Source: Candidatus Endomicrobiellum meruensis
GTDB taxonomy: Bacteria; Elusimicrobiota; Endomicrobiia; Endomicrobiales; Endomicrobiaceae
Assembly (NCBI GenBank): GCA_031282625.1
Contig: JAITDI010000025.1
Location: 1 to 64,000, forward strand
Length of the DNA: 64,000 nt
Reading direction: 5' to 3'
Shown: positions 34,073 to 43,470 of the stretch, one piece after another
How positions within the stretch are numbered: position 1 is the stretch's first letter
Layout: the number at the start of each line of letters is the position of its first letter
Position numbers and translations under genes: made by a program
The notes under the pieces: model-generated
What the model saw: the letters and a program-made list of their open reading frames with translations, nothing else
The model's database searches: none
Told to the model about the DNA's origin: nothing

Positions 34073-35285
34073 AAGATTTTACCTCTGCATTAAAACCGCC
34101 AGACGCAAGTTTTATATTCACAATATCGCCTTTTGTGACTTTGCTTGAATTTTTAATAATTTTATTATTGCCGTCAAAACAAATTGAAAAACCTCTTTCC
34201 AAAACAACCAAAGGTGACAATATATTTAATTTATGAGCGGTATTTTTCAATTTTTCTAACTTCGTTTCAAAAAGTCTTTCTGTACTATTTTTAAGTCTTT
34301 CGCCCATATCATCAACGTAAGCTATTTCATCTTCATATATTAAATGCGGCTTTATTAAACTTCTTGAAGACTTCAATCTTTCAAACCGCTCAAGATAACT
34401 GTTGAATATTAAATCCATTGCGTCGTTTAAAGAATTTCGCAACTGTTCTACCTGCCCGGGAATAACGCTTCTTTTCCTTAAAACCATTTCTGCTGCTGCA
34501 GACGGAGTAGGCGCTCGCATATCTGCAACAAAATCTGCTATTGTAAAGTCCACTTCATGCCCAACACAAGAGACCGTAGGTATTTTAGAGTTAAAAATTG
34601 CTCTAGCCACAATTTCCGTGTTAAACGCCCACAAATCTTCTATTGAACCGCCACCTCGACCAATAAGAAGAACATCTAAATCTTTATAATTATCGTTTAA
34701 GTATTTTATAGCTTTTGTGATTTCCTTTTCAGCCTCGCTCCCCTGCACTCTTGCAGGGCATATCAAAACTTCAACATCAACTTTTAAATTGTATATAACA
34801 CGTAAAATATCATGTAAAGCTGCGCCATCTTGAGAAGTAACAACTCCAATTTTATTTACAATATCAGGAATTGTTTTTTTTTCGCTTTCGTCAAACAAAC
34901 CTTCCAAATCAAGTTTTTTCTTAAGTTTCTCATATGCTTCGTAAAGCTCACCTTTACCATATTGCTCCATATGGTTTACAATAATCTGGTAATCGCCATA
35001 TTTAGGGTATGAGCTGACTCTCCCATAAACTAAAACTTTCATACCATCTTCAGGAGCAAAAGTCAGACCTGTATTTGCATTTTGAAACATTACGGTTTTT
35101 ATTTGAGCATTAGCATCTTTAACACTAAAATACATATGCCCTGAGTTGTAAAGTTTAAAGTTTGAAATCTCGCCTTGCACCCAAACACATGGATAAGAAT
35201 CTTCTAAAATAAGCTTTATTTCAGCGCTTATTTGAGAAACAGTATAAATCAAACGCTCGTCATTATCGTTATTCTCAATTCTCAT
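34065..35285 (-). CDS. xseA: Exodeoxyribonuclease VII large subunit
   Basis: The 406-residue protein has an N-terminal OB-fold tRNA_anti-like domain (about residues 10-110, 'WVQGEISNFKLYNSGHMYFSVKD') and the catalytic Exonuc_VII_L domain (about 130-400). The catalytic domain includes 'VVTSQDGAALHDIL', 'LLIGRGGGSIEDLWAFN', 'SCVGHEVDFTIADFVAD' and 'APTPSAAAEM'. Length is at the short end of the family. It is 3 bp downstream of rny. Confidence 0.93.
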   Translation of the reverse strand: MRIENNDNDERLIYTVSQISAEIKLILEDSYPCVWVQGEISNFKLYNSGHMYFSVKDANAQIKTVMFQNANTGLTFAPEDGMKVLVYGRVSSYPKYGDYQIIVNHMEQYGKGELYEAYEKLKKKLDLEGLFDESEKKTIPDIVNKIGVVTSQDGAALHDILRVIYNLKVDVEVLICPARVQGSEAEKEITKAIKYLNDNYKDLDVLLIGRGGGSIEDLWAFNTEIVARAIFNSKIPTVSCVGHEVDFTIADFVADMRAPTPSAAAEMVLRKRSVIPGQVEQLRNSLNDAMDLIFNSYLERFERLKSSRSLIKPHLIYEDEIAYVDDMGERLKNSTERLFETKLEKLKNTAHKLNILSPLVVLERGFSICFDGNNKIIKNSSKVTKGDIVNIKLASGGFNAEVKSYD

Positions 35286-35288
35286 ATT

Positions 35289-36833
35289 TTATTTGGCTAT
35301 GTCTTGCGCTCTTGTTTCCCTTATTACCGTTATTTTGATTTGTCCTGGATATTTAAGCTCTTGCTCAACTTTCTTGGCTATGTCATGAGCCAAAACTTGA
35401 GCTTGCTTGTCGTCAACATGTTCAGGCTCAACAAGTATTCTTACTTCTCTTCCAGCCTGGACGGCATAAGCCAAAGAAACGCCTTGAAATTCTTTAGCAA
35501 CTTTTTCAAGCTTCTCAAGACGCTTTAAATAATGCTCTACGGACTCTCTTCTTGCTCCAGGTCTTGCAGCCGAAATTGCGTCTGCGGCAGCTATTACAAA
35601 AGCTTCAGGGCTTGCAGGAACTTCAATTCCCTCATGGTGCGACAAAATAGCATTTATCATCTTTTGAGATTCGCCGTATTTCTTAGCTATATCCGCAGAA
35701 ATCTGATGATGAGTTCCCTCAACTTCGTGGTCAACAGCTTTACCTATATCGTGGAGCAAAGCCGCTTTCTTGCAAAACATAACGTCCAGACCAAGCTCTC
35801 CAGCCATAGCGCATGCAAGCCATGTAACTTCTAGGGTGTGCTGAAGCTGGTTCTGACCGTAAGACGTTCTATATTTTAATTTGCCCAACAATTTAATTAT
35901 CTCAATGTTAAGACACGGAACGCCTGCGTCAATAGCAGCCTGCTCACCGATTTCTTTAAGGTGCTGGTCCATTTCCCTTTTAACTTTTGCTACAACTTCT
36001 TCAATTCTGGCAGGATGTATTCTGCCGTCCGCTATCAATCTTTCCAATGCAATTTTAGCCGTCTGTCTCCTTACGCCATCAAAAGCAGAAATAGTAATAG
36101 CTTCAGGAGTGTCATCAACTATCAAGTCCACTCCTGTAGCTTGTTCAAAAGCTCTTATATTTCTTCCTTCTCTTCCTATAATTCTTCCTTTAATTTCGTC
36201 GCTAGGTATTTGAACGGTTGAAGTAGTAATGTCTGCTGTATGGTCTGCAGCTATGCGTTGTATTGCAATGGAAAGAATTTCTTTTGATTTCTTATCCGCA
36301 TTTTCGCGAGTTTCTTGTTCAAGTTTCTTAGCTAGAATAACCGCATCTTGTCTTGCTTCTTTTTCCATCTCGTTTATTAGCGTCTTCTTGGCTTCTTCTC
36401 TTGTCATTCCTGATACGCGCTCCAAAACTCCTTTCTGTTCTTCTTTTATTCTATCAACTTCGGAAAACTTCATTGTAAGATGATGTTCTTTGTTTGAAAT
36501 TTCTTTCTCTTTACCTGCTAAATCTTTTTCTTTCCTGTCTATAGCGTCCATCTTGCGCTCTAAATTCTCTTCGCGTTGATTGATTCTATTTTCCATGTTT
36601 TGGACTGATTGTTTTCTTTCTTTTATATCATGCTCAAACTCTTTTCTTTCTTTATCAACTATGACTTTTGCTTCAAGCAAAGCCTCTTTTGTTTTAGTCT
36701 CCGCAACCATTTTTGCTTCTTTTATTATTCTTTCTGAGAGTTGTTCTACCGATTTTGCATTTACTTTTGCATAAACTAGACGCAAAACATATCCTATAAT
36801 TGCTGCTAAAACTCCTATAATAATCGCTCCCAT
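35289..36833 (-). CDS. rny: Ribonuclease Y
   Basis: RNase Y is a membrane-anchored endoribonuclease that starts mRNA decay. The 514-residue protein has an N-terminal membrane helix (about residues 2-22) and a long coiled coil (about 25-195). A KH domain (about 205-270, '[17 protein letters not shown]') and an HD domain (about 330-425, '[20 protein letters not shown]') follow. It lies between the cyclo-ligase gene and xseA with 10- and 3-bp gaps. With PNPase also encoded, it suggests an RNase Y-based degradosome. Confidence 0.95.
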   Translation of the reverse strand: MGAIIIGVLAAIIGYVLRLVYAKVNAKSVEQLSERIIKEAKMVAETKTKEALLEAKVIVDKERKEFEHDIKERKQSVQNMENRINQREENLERKMDAIDRKEKDLAGKEKEISNKEHHLTMKFSEVDRIKEEQKGVLERVSGMTREEAKKTLINEMEKEARQDAVILAKKLEQETRENADKKSKEILSIAIQRIAADHTADITTSTVQIPSDEIKGRIIGREGRNIRAFEQATGVDLIVDDTPEAITISAFDGVRRQTAKIALERLIADGRIHPARIEEVVAKVKREMDQHLKEIGEQAAIDAGVPCLNIEIIKLLGKLKYRTSYGQNQLQHTLEVTWLACAMAGELGLDVMFCKKAALLHDIGKAVDHEVEGTHHQISADIAKKYGESQKMINAILSHHEGIEVPASPEAFVIAAADAISAARPGARRESVEHYLKRLEKLEKVAKEFQGVSLAYAVQAGREVRILVEPEHVDDKQAQVLAHDIAKKVEQELKYPGQIKITVIRETRAQDIAK

Positions 36834-36843
36834 CTTTCGTTCC

Positions 36844-37434
36844 TCACTTTATAGTTTGTATGATCCTTTGCTCAGTAACGATAGTTCCAATCGGCAGATC
36901 ATGTTTTCCGATTGGAAGCTTGTCCGTAATTTGAAAATCATAAGCAATACCTACCGTCTTGCTTAAAGGCACGTCTTTTAACCATCTATCGTAATACCCC
37001 TTACCGTAACCAACTCTGTAGCCCGAAAGATCAAAAGCAATTCCTGGGATCAAAGCTAAATCAATAGAATCTTTTGAAGCGACATCATCCAAATTTACTT
37101 CAGGCTGCCTTATTCCGTAAACTAACTGATTGGCGTCTTCAAGCCCTATTATTCTTACGGCCTGCATAAACGAATCTCCGGGATTTTTTATCGCAGGAAC
37201 AACAACATTTTTCCCTTCTTCAATAGCTGAGTTCACAATAAAATCAGTTATTACCTCGGAACCATAAGACAAGTAAATCATAAGAGTATTCGCCTGTTCG
37301 TATAGAGAAAGCTTTTTAAGTGCGGCAAGAATAGCAGTACTGCAAACTAAAGCCAAGGTCGGATCAAGTCTGTTTCTCATAGACAAAAACTCAGATCTTA
37401 CTTTTCTTTTTTCTAATTCCAAGTAATCGCTCAC
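36844..37434 (-). CDS. 5-formyltetrahydrofolate cyclo-ligase
   Basis: This enzyme converts 5-formyl-THF to 5,10-methenyl-THF with ATP. Recognisable parts are the N-terminal '[15 protein letters not shown]' (about residues 9-23), '[13 protein letters not shown]' and the C-terminal signature '[12 protein letters not shown]'. A frame without stops extends to 37521, but I chose the GTG at 37432-37434. It has a gagg stretch nine bases before it and gives 196 residues starting just before the conserved helix. It then overlaps rarA by 44 bp. The gene (ygfA/fau) is classically linked to zapA and 6S RNA, as here. Confidence 0.88.
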   Translation of the reverse strand: MSDYLELEKRKVRSEFLSMRNRLDPTLALVCSTAILAALKKLSLYEQANTLMIYLSYGSEVITDFIVNSAIEEGKNVVVPAIKNPGDSFMQAVRIIGLEDANQLVYGIRQPEVNLDDVASKDSIDLALIPGIAFDLSGYRVGYGKGYYDRWLKDVPLSKTVGIAYDFQITDKLPIGKHDLPIGTIVTEQRIIQTIK

Positions 37435-38710
37435 GTATTTTACCCTCGTATCCTTCTTTTGTAGGCGTATAAAGCTCCACAGGATCTGTCCAATATTCCT
37501 GCTTGACATAATGTCCTTCAAAATCGTGTGGATACTTGTAGCCTTTTCCGTGACCCAGTTTTTTTCTGTCGAGAGTTGCGTCTTTTAAGTGATTCGGAAC
37601 GTTTCTATCTTTGCCATTTTTAACCTCCGCCAACGCATTCTCAATTGCTAAGTAAGAAGCATTAGATTTTGGAGCGCATGCAACATAAATAGCTGCTTGA
37701 GCTAAAATAATCCTCGCTTCAGGCATACCTACAAATTCAATAGCATTAAGAGCAGAAACGGCAAGAGTCAACGCTCTAGGATCCGCTATACCTACGTCTT
37801 CAGAAGCACAAATTATTATTCTTCTAGCGATAAAACGGGGATCTTCCCCAGCAGCAAGCATCTTTGCCAACCAATAAGTAGTTGCGTCAGGATCTGTTCC
37901 TCTCATTGATTTTATAAACGCCGAGATATGGTCGTAGTGAGCGTCTCCTGAACGATCATAAACAACTGCTTTTTTCTGCATTGATTCTTGAGCTACGTTT
38001 ATGTCAAAAACCCTAACACCATCCGTATTTACTTTTGTTGAAAGAACGCCTATTTCAAGAGCATTCAGAAGCTTTCTTGCATCACCACCCGAATTGGTAA
38101 TAAGATGTTTTTTTGCTTCTTCGGACATTCTGACATTGTACTTGCCAAGCCCTTTATTTTTATCATTCAGAGCCGACTCCATAATCGCAGATAAAGCTTT
38201 TTGCGACAAAGAATTAAACTCAAAAACAGTACTTCTTGAAATAATCGCCGCATTAATATAAAAAAACGGGTTTTCTGTTGTTATGCCTATTAGAGTTATG
38301 ACTCCTCTTTCAACATCTGGGAGTAAAGCGTCTTGCTGAGAACGATTAAAATGATGAATTTCATCAAGCATTAGGATAGTCTTTTTACCTGATAGTTCCG
38401 ACCTAGATTTAGCCGACTCTATTATTTTTCTTATGTCTGATATTCCTATAGTTACAGCATTTGCCTCTTCAAAATATGATTTTGTTTTTGAAGCTATTAT
38501 TCTCGCCAATGCACTCTTTCCGCTTCCAGGTGGTCCAAAAAATATAACAGAACCAAGATTGTCGGCTTCTATGGCACGACGCAACAACTTGTCGTTTCCG
38601 ACAATGTTGTCCTGTCCCATAAACTCTTCAAAGCCGCAAGGCGACATTCTTGCGGCCAATGGTTTATTTTTTTGGATTGCCGCTTCACTAAAAAAATCTG
38701 TTTGTTTCAT
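37391..38710 (-). CDS. rarA: Replication-associated recombination protein A (MgsA/WRNIP1 AAA+ ATPase)
   Basis: The 439-residue AAA+ protein has 'SVIFFGPPGSGKSALA' (Walker A, about residue 55), 'ILMLDEIHHFNRSQQDALL' (Walker B, about 115), and the family C-terminal tetramerisation region with 'KMLAAGEDPRFIARRI' and 'YKYPHDFEGHYVKQEY'. RarA acts at stalled replication forks with SSB. The ATG is 11 bases after the T-rich end of the candidate 6S RNA, with no strong Shine-Dalgarno. Its 3' end overlaps the cyclo-ligase gene. Confidence 0.94.
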   Translation of the reverse strand: MKQTDFFSEAAIQKNKPLAARMSPCGFEEFMGQDNIVGNDKLLRRAIEADNLGSVIFFGPPGSGKSALARIIASKTKSYFEEANAVTIGISDIRKIIESAKSRSELSGKKTILMLDEIHHFNRSQQDALLPDVERGVITLIGITTENPFFYINAAIISRSTVFEFNSLSQKALSAIMESALNDKNKGLGKYNVRMSEEAKKHLITNSGGDARKLLNALEIGVLSTKVNTDGVRVFDINVAQESMQKKAVVYDRSGDAHYDHISAFIKSMRGTDPDATTYWLAKMLAAGEDPRFIARRIIICASEDVGIADPRALTLAVSALNAIEFVGMPEARIILAQAAIYVACAPKSNASYLAIENALAEVKNGKDRNVPNHLKDATLDRKKLGHGKGYKYPHDFEGHYVKQEYWTDPVELYTPTKEGYEGKIRERLLGIRKKKSKI

Positions 38711-38721
38711 AAAATAGAAAA

Positions 38722-38866
38722 ATCCACAATGCCGTTAGTTTTAACCAGTTTAAAGCCCTCTTTGTTTAAGTGAGATACAGTGACATAAGCCCACGAGCAT
38801 ACGCTCGACTGCTGTTCTCTAAAGTTGACTTGTAGGAATAAACCGACTAAAACATCACCAACATCG
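38722..38866 (-). ncRNA. ssrS: Candidate 6S RNA (SsrS) between zapA and rarA
   Basis: On the minus strand a -10 box TATAAT (38873-38878) is followed about seven bases later by a sequence that folds into a long rod. The 5' arm from 38866 (cgatgttgg, then gttttagtcgg) pairs with the 3' arm ending at 38729 (ctggttaaaac, then ggcattg) over roughly 20 pairs including several G-U. An inner stem (gagaacag with ctgtatctc) and an apical hairpin cgagc-gtat-gctcg follow, leaving a large central bubble. A T-rich stretch follows the closing stem. This is the 6S RNA plan, and the site between zapA and the fau side is its classic location. It is short (about 145 nt), so the identity needs a covariance test. 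Confidence 0.55.
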
Positions 38867-38886
38867 CAGATTATTATAAAAATATT

Positions 38887-39177
38887 TCAATTCGCGTAAT
38901 CGGACTCGTCAAGTTGTCTAATTAGGTCTCTAATTTTCTTATCATAATTATTTGAAATACTTTCTTGCAAATCTCTTAATTTAAGCAGTTCTGCCGCTAT
39001 TTTCACAGCAGTTAAAGCCGCTATTTTCTGCGTGTCGGGCACATTAAAATTCTCTTTTTTTACTTCAATCCACTGTTCATTTACAAAATTTACGACCCTG
39101 TAAAAACTTAATTCATCTAAATTGTCTATATTAAATTCTATATCTCTTCCCATTATTCTTTCGCGGGTAGTAGCCAT
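38887..39177 (-). CDS. zapA: Cell-division protein ZapA
   Basis: ZapA promotes bundling of FtsZ filaments. The 96-residue protein shows an N-terminal beta domain ('ERIMGRDIEFNIDN'), the helix 'YRVVNFVNEQWIEV' and a C-terminal coiled coil (about residues 50-92) with 'DTQKIAALTAVKIAAELL', typical of the family. It follows the coiled-coil gene by one base and precedes the candidate 6S RNA, the arrangement known from proteobacteria. Confidence 0.88.
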   Translation of the reverse strand: MATTRERIMGRDIEFNIDNLDELSFYRVVNFVNEQWIEVKKENFNVPDTQKIAALTAVKIAAELLKLRDLQESISNNYDKKIRDLIRQLDESDYAN

Positions 39178-39178
39178 A

Positions 39179-39409
39179 TTACGAAACCTTTACCGTATCA
39201 ATCTTTTTCATTATTCTTTCTACTCTAGAGACTGTTTCTTTTGCGTTTCTTTTTAATGCCGTATATTCGCTTACAATGCTCCTATTGCGTTCATTTTCTT
39301 TTCTCAAATATTCAACTTCCAACTTTAATTTATGGTTTTCATTCGTAAATTTTTTTAAATTTTCAGCTGCTTTTTTAACTTTAACAGCTAAAATTTCAAT
39401 ATTTTCCAT
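39179..39409 (-). CDS. Small coiled-coil protein upstream of zapA (ZapB-like)
   Basis: The 76-residue protein is almost entirely a heptad-type coiled coil ('LAVKVKKAAENLKKF', 'KLKLEVEYLRKENERN') without a membrane helix. Small coiled coils directly before zapA are common and some act as ZapB-like FtsZ-ring factors. Sequence alone does not identify the family, so the division role rests on position and fold. Confidence 0.65.
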   Translation of the reverse strand: MENIEILAVKVKKAAENLKKFTNENHKLKLEVEYLRKENERNRSIVSEYTALKRNAKETVSRVERIMKKIDTVKVS

Positions 39410-39525
39410 GCCAATATTCTATAAATTGCCCTAATGAATGTCAATGCGTTATTTTACATCTATAAAACATTCAAAATATACCAGCTGATCCTAATCTTCC
39501 AGTTAGAACCTAAAAATTTATATAT

Positions 39526-39563
39526 AAAAAACGAACGGACAAAACATATTTTCCGTTCGTTTT
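39526..39563 (-). terminator. Intrinsic terminator of the por operon
   Basis: Arms aaaacgaacgga (39528-39539) and tccgttcgtttt (39552-39563) form a perfect 12-bp stem with a 12-base loop. In the minus direction the hairpin is followed by a run of T (complement of the A run at 39526-39531). It lies about 27 bases past the porB stop. Confidence 0.8.
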
Positions 39564-39589
39564 AAATATTGAAATTTACTAATAAAAAT

Positions 39590-40525
39590 CTATGCCTGAC
39601 AGCCTGCTGAAGCTTTACGTTGCAAAAGCTCCCAATTGTTGTCAACATTTTTCTGAATAGCTTCAAGAATTGGAGCATTCTCAGGCTTGAAAAGATGTTT
39701 AAATCTACCCTGAGGCTTTAAGAACTCTGTTACTGGTTTCTTTTCTTTGGGCATAACGTTTATTTTGTAAACACCATACTCAACTTCAAAAGAAGGCCAA
39801 ATACAGGTTTCAACAGCAAGTCTTGCAAGAGACATTGTATCTTCAGGCTTATAGTTCCAGCCCAGTCTGCATGGCGTCAAAATATTTATAAACGACGATC
39901 CGTCTATTGATAAAGCTTTTTGTACTTTTGTTATAAAGTCGTTCCAGTTTCCTACATACGCTTGAGCGACATAAGGAATATTATGAGCTACCATTATTTG
40001 CGTTAAATCTTTTTTGTTCTGCTCTTTTCCTTGGTGAGCTTTTCCAGCAGGAGCTGTGGTTGTATGCGCACCGAGAGGCGTTGCTCCAGATCTCTGTATA
40101 CCAGTGTTCATATATGCTTCGTTGTTATAGCATATATAAAGCATTCTATGCCCTCTTTCCATAGCTCCTGATAAAGACTGCAAACCTATGTCGTACGTGC
40201 CACCGTCACCGCCAAATGCAATAAATCTGATATCTTCCGTTATTTTCCCTTGCTTCTTCAAACTTCTGTAAGCTGTTTCTATACCGCTACATGTCGCCGC
40301 AGAATTTTCAAAAGCGCTGTGAAAAAAGGAATTTTTCCAAGCCGTATAAGGGAAGATAGTAGTGGAAACTTCCAAACAACCGGTCGCACTGGTAACAACA
40401 ACCGGCGTATTCCCTGCAGCTATCATAGCCTGTCTAGCGACTATACCTGCACCGCAACCTGCGCAAAGACGATGCCCGCCTGTTACACGTTCCGGATTTT
40501 TACTCAAATCTTTTAAATTTGCCAT
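39590..40525 (-). CDS. porB: Pyruvate:ferredoxin oxidoreductase, beta subunit
   Basis: The 311-residue subunit binds thiamine diphosphate and the proximal Fe-S cluster. It shows 'HRLCAGCGAGI' (Cys ligands, about residues 18-28), 'SATGCLEVS', 'GDGGTYDIGLQSLSGAMERG' and 'YNNEAYMNTGIQRSG' (TPP motif GDG...N, about 115-150), and 'CRLGW'. It is the last gene of porG-porD-porA-porB. The complex splits pyruvate to acetyl-CoA, CO2 and reduced ferredoxin. Confidence 0.94.
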   Translation of the reverse strand: MANLKDLSKNPERVTGGHRLCAGCGAGIVARQAMIAAGNTPVVVTSATGCLEVSTTIFPYTAWKNSFFHSAFENSAATCSGIETAYRSLKKQGKITEDIRFIAFGGDGGTYDIGLQSLSGAMERGHRMLYICYNNEAYMNTGIQRSGATPLGAHTTTAPAGKAHQGKEQNKKDLTQIMVAHNIPYVAQAYVGNWNDFITKVQKALSIDGSSFINILTPCRLGWNYKPEDTMSLARLAVETCIWPSFEVEYGVYKINVMPKEKKPVTEFLKPQGRFKHLFKPENAPILEAIQKNVDNNWELLQRKASAGCQA

Positions 40526-40561
40526 TTTATATCTCCTAAAAGCTTAAGCTTTTAAAACTTT

Positions 40562-41767
40562 CTATTTCTTTCTTACATTTATATATTCTACTTGATTAGC
40601 TGGTTTTTGGGCTCCTGAAGCTATCTTGACAAGAGTCTCATAAACCTCAGCTATATGCTTAGTGCTGATTTCTCTTCCGCCAAGTCCATAAACATAATTT
40701 ATAACTTTAGGGGTTGTAACTCCTGCAGCGTACAAGGAGGACACAACGTCCGCATGTAGAGGAGCAAAAGCCCCCGAGCAAGAATCAGCTCTATCCAACA
40801 CAGCTATAGCTTTTACATGAGCCAAATCTTTGGCAATCTGTTCCGTTGGGAAAGGTCTGAAAACTCTTATTTTCAAAAGACCGGCTTTAATGCCTTTTTC
40901 TCTTAATTCGTTTACAACAACTTTTGCAGTTCCAGCTGTTGATCCGATAACCACTATTACAATTTCAGCGTCATCAAGCATAAATTTCTTATACATTTCA
41001 TACTTACGTCCAAACGTTTTCTCAAAGTCTTTGGCTACGTTTAAGATTATGTCTTTTGAATCTCTTATGGCTTGAGCAAGCTGGTATCTATGTTCAAAGT
41101 AATAGTCTTGCAAGTCAATTGAACCCAAAGTGTAAGGCTTTTTTGTGTCCAATAAGTATCTTTCAGGCTTATATTCGCCTACAAAAGCTTTTACATCAGC
41201 GTCTGGATAAAGTTCTACTACTTCCATACAGTGGGAAATAATAAATCCATCAGTCGTTACAAGCGTAGGAAGTTTTGCCTTTTCGGCAATTCTTGTAGCT
41301 TGAATCATATTGTCATAAGCCTCTTGAGAATTTTCTGAATAAATTTGAATCCAGCCTGAATCTCTTGCACCCATTGTGTCTGACTGATCGCCGTGAATAT
41401 TAAGAGGAGCGGAAATCGCTCTGTTAACTTCCGCCATAACTATAGGAAGCCTCAACCCCGAAGCGATGTAGAGCATTTCCCACATAAGGCACAATCCTTG
41501 CGAAGAAGTACCAGTCATAGCTCTAGCTCCAGCTGCAGAAGCTGCTATAGTCGCTGACATTGCAGAATGTTCGCTTTCAACAGCTATATACTCGCTTTTT
41601 ACAACGCCGTCTGCGACAAACTGTGAGAATATCTGCACAATTTCTGTCGCAGGGGTTATAGGATACGCTGCTACTACGTCCGGTTCTATCTGGCGCATTG
41701 CTTCCGCCATAACTTCGTTGCCTGTTTTTGCAACAAGTTTACCTTTTGAAAAAACTGTCTTTATCAT
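40562..41767 (-). CDS. porA: Pyruvate:ferredoxin oxidoreductase, alpha subunit
   Basis: The 401-residue subunit has the family's 'AAYPITPATEIVQ' (about residues 34-46), 'ESEHSAMSATIAASAAGARAMTGTSSQGL' (quoted only as a region, about 65-93) and the C-terminal 'VLDRADSCSGAFAPLHADV'. It carries the pyruvate-binding domain and contacts the TPP in PorB. Spacing of 36-37 bp to both neighbours within the operon. Confidence 0.94.
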   Translation of the reverse strand: MIKTVFSKGKLVAKTGNEVMAEAMRQIEPDVVAAYPITPATEIVQIFSQFVADGVVKSEYIAVESEHSAMSATIAASAAGARAMTGTSSQGLCLMWEMLYIASGLRLPIVMAEVNRAISAPLNIHGDQSDTMGARDSGWIQIYSENSQEAYDNMIQATRIAEKAKLPTLVTTDGFIISHCMEVVELYPDADVKAFVGEYKPERYLLDTKKPYTLGSIDLQDYYFEHRYQLAQAIRDSKDIILNVAKDFEKTFGRKYEMYKKFMLDDAEIVIVVIGSTAGTAKVVVNELREKGIKAGLLKIRVFRPFPTEQIAKDLAHVKAIAVLDRADSCSGAFAPLHADVVSSLYAAGVTTPKVINYVYGLGGREISTKHIAEVYETLVKIASGAQKPANQVEYINVRKK

Positions 41768-41804
41768 TTCATTTAACCCCTTGAGGCAAAAAGCCTCTTA
41801 ATAA

Positions 41805-42122
41805 TTATTTCTTTTCTTGTTCCATTGTAATAGCTTGAACTTTAACGGGACATTCTTTAGAGCAAATTCCGCAACCCTTGCAGTGATCGTAATCTATTCC
41901 CGTGACAACTGTTCCTTTTTTTTCGTCCGGAGCAATTTTTATGGAAGCATCAGGGCATGAAATCCAACAAGTTAAGCAATGTATGCACTTATCTTTGTTC
42001 CATACAGGTCTTATTGAACGCCAGCTCCCAGTATCAAAAGCTGCAGCTGTTCCCGGTTCTACATAATCCCCAACGGGGAGCTCCGCAGCAGTCAATTTTT
42101 TATTAGTACTTTCTTTATTCAC
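41805..42122 (-). CDS. porD: Pyruvate:ferredoxin oxidoreductase, delta subunit (2[4Fe-4S])
   Basis: The 105-residue ferredoxin-like subunit has two cysteine clusters, 'CIHCLTCWISCPD' (about residue 46) and 'CKGCGICSKECPV' (about 81), each able to bind a [4Fe-4S] cluster. It passes electrons from the catalytic subunits to soluble ferredoxin. It lies between porG and porA. Confidence 0.93.
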   Translation of the reverse strand: MNKESTNKKLTAAELPVGDYVEPGTAAAFDTGSWRSIRPVWNKDKCIHCLTCWISCPDASIKIAPDEKKGTVVTGIDYDHCKGCGICSKECPVKVQAITMEQEKK

Positions 42123-42166
42123 TTTATTCCTCCAAGGAGCAAAGTCTCCCTATAGTATTTTAAAAT

Positions 42167-42748
42167 TTAATGGCTTTTTACTTCATCAAAAGCGCGTTTT
42201 ATAGATGAAAGATTCCCATCTATAACTTCAGGTTTGTGTCTGAATTTTGCCATAAGTTTGCCTTTTGTATCTTCAAGAACACCGTTAATATCAAGTGTCC
42301 CTATTACTTTGACTAAAGCTCCAAGCATAGGCGTATTTGGTATGTCTTTTCCTATTGTTTCACGAGCTATTTGGCTTGCGTTTACAACATAAACTTGACT
42401 TGCATCAATTCCGAGCTTTTTAGCAATTTCATCTGAGCTGAAAGAAGTATTTACTATAACTTTGCCAGTAGTTCCTATACCGTCTGTAACCAGCACTGAC
42501 TCCATAAGAGAAGGATCCAAGATAACAACATAGTTGGGATTTGTAACGCCTGAATGAATTGTTATAGGATCTTCGCTTACTCTATTGAAAGACTGAACCG
42601 GCGCTCCCATTCTCTCCGGACCGTATTCAGGAAAAGCCTGAATGTACTTACCTGTTGCTAAAACAGCTTCGGCAAATAAAAGCGCGGCTGTTTTGGCGCC
42701 TTGTCCGCCGCGTCCGTGCCAACGGACTTCAATCATTTTTGCTGACAT
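42167..42748 (-). CDS. porG: Pyruvate:ferredoxin oxidoreductase, gamma subunit
   Basis: The 193-residue protein starts 'MIEVRWHGRGGQGAKTAALL', the hallmark of the gamma domain of 2-oxoacid:acceptor oxidoreductases, and continues 'AFPEYGPERMGAPVQSFNR'. It is the first gene of the operon, with a clear aaggag ribosome-binding site. The four-subunit architecture is the one typical of strict anaerobes. Confidence 0.93.
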   Translation of the reverse strand: MSAKMIEVRWHGRGGQGAKTAALLFAEAVLATGKYIQAFPEYGPERMGAPVQSFNRVSEDPITIHSGVTNPNYVVILDPSLMESVLVTDGIGTTGKVIVNTSFSSDEIAKKLGIDASQVYVVNASQIARETIGKDIPNTPMLGALVKVIGTLDINGVLEDTKGKLMAKFRHKPEVIDGNLSSIKRAFDEVKSH

Positions 42749-42873
42749 TTTTATGCTCCTTTTATTGAGAAGTAAAAAGCAAACACCGACATCAGATTAA
42801 GCTTATTTAAAGCTCTTTTCCAATCCCGCCTCTTCTTTTTACATTAATTAATTTTGAATTTAAAGAACACTCT

Positions 42874-43470
42874 TTACATCTCTTTGCGACCTGCAATTGC
42901 ACGTGAAATAGTTACCTCATCGGCATATTCAATATCCCCGCCAACAGGTAAACCATATCCAAGTCTTGTTACTTTAATACCTAGTTTTTTTATAATTTCC
43001 GCGAGGTAAACTGCAGTCATTTCGCCTTTAGAATCGGCATCGGTAGCAATTATTACCTCACTAATGCTATCACTTTTTAGTCGTTTTATCAAATTGTCAA
43101 TTCTTATATCATCAGGACCTATGGCATCTAAAGGAGACAACGCTCCGCCAAGAACAAAATAGAGACCTTTATAATCCTTAACTTTGCTTACTGCTATTAA
43201 ATCTTGAGGAGTTTCCACTACGCAAACAATATTGCGATCTCTTGCAGAATCAGAACATACAGGACACGGGTCATGTTCACTCAGGTTATAGCAAATGCTA
43301 CAACTTTTCATTGTCTGCCTTGCCTTGAGTATAGAATCTACAAGCCTACTTACCTCATTCTCTGACATCTTTAATATATGATAACTTAAGCGTTCTGCCA
43401 TTTTTGGTCCTATTCCCGGCATCCTTTTTATTATTTCAATCATTCTTTCTATGGATTGAGGTCTATTCAT
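42874..43470 (-). CDS. recR: Recombination protein RecR
   Basis: The 198-residue protein has an N-terminal helix-hairpin-helix ('RMPGIGPKMAERL'), a C4 zinc finger ('CSICYNLSEHDPCPVCSD', about residues 56-73), a TOPRIM domain (about 78-175, 'CVVETPQDLIAV') and a Walker-like C-terminus. RecR works with RecO (257-913 in this window) to load RecA. It overlaps dnaX by 4 bp, the standard dnaX-recR operon; the ybaB gene often found between them is absent here. Confidence 0.95.
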   Translation of the reverse strand: MNRPQSIERMIEIIKRMPGIGPKMAERLSYHILKMSENEVSRLVDSILKARQTMKSCSICYNLSEHDPCPVCSDSARDRNIVCVVETPQDLIAVSKVKDYKGLYFVLGGALSPLDAIGPDDIRIDNLIKRLKSDSISEVIIATDADSKGEMTAVYLAEIIKKLGIKVTRLGYGLPVGGDIEYADEVTISRAIAGRKEM

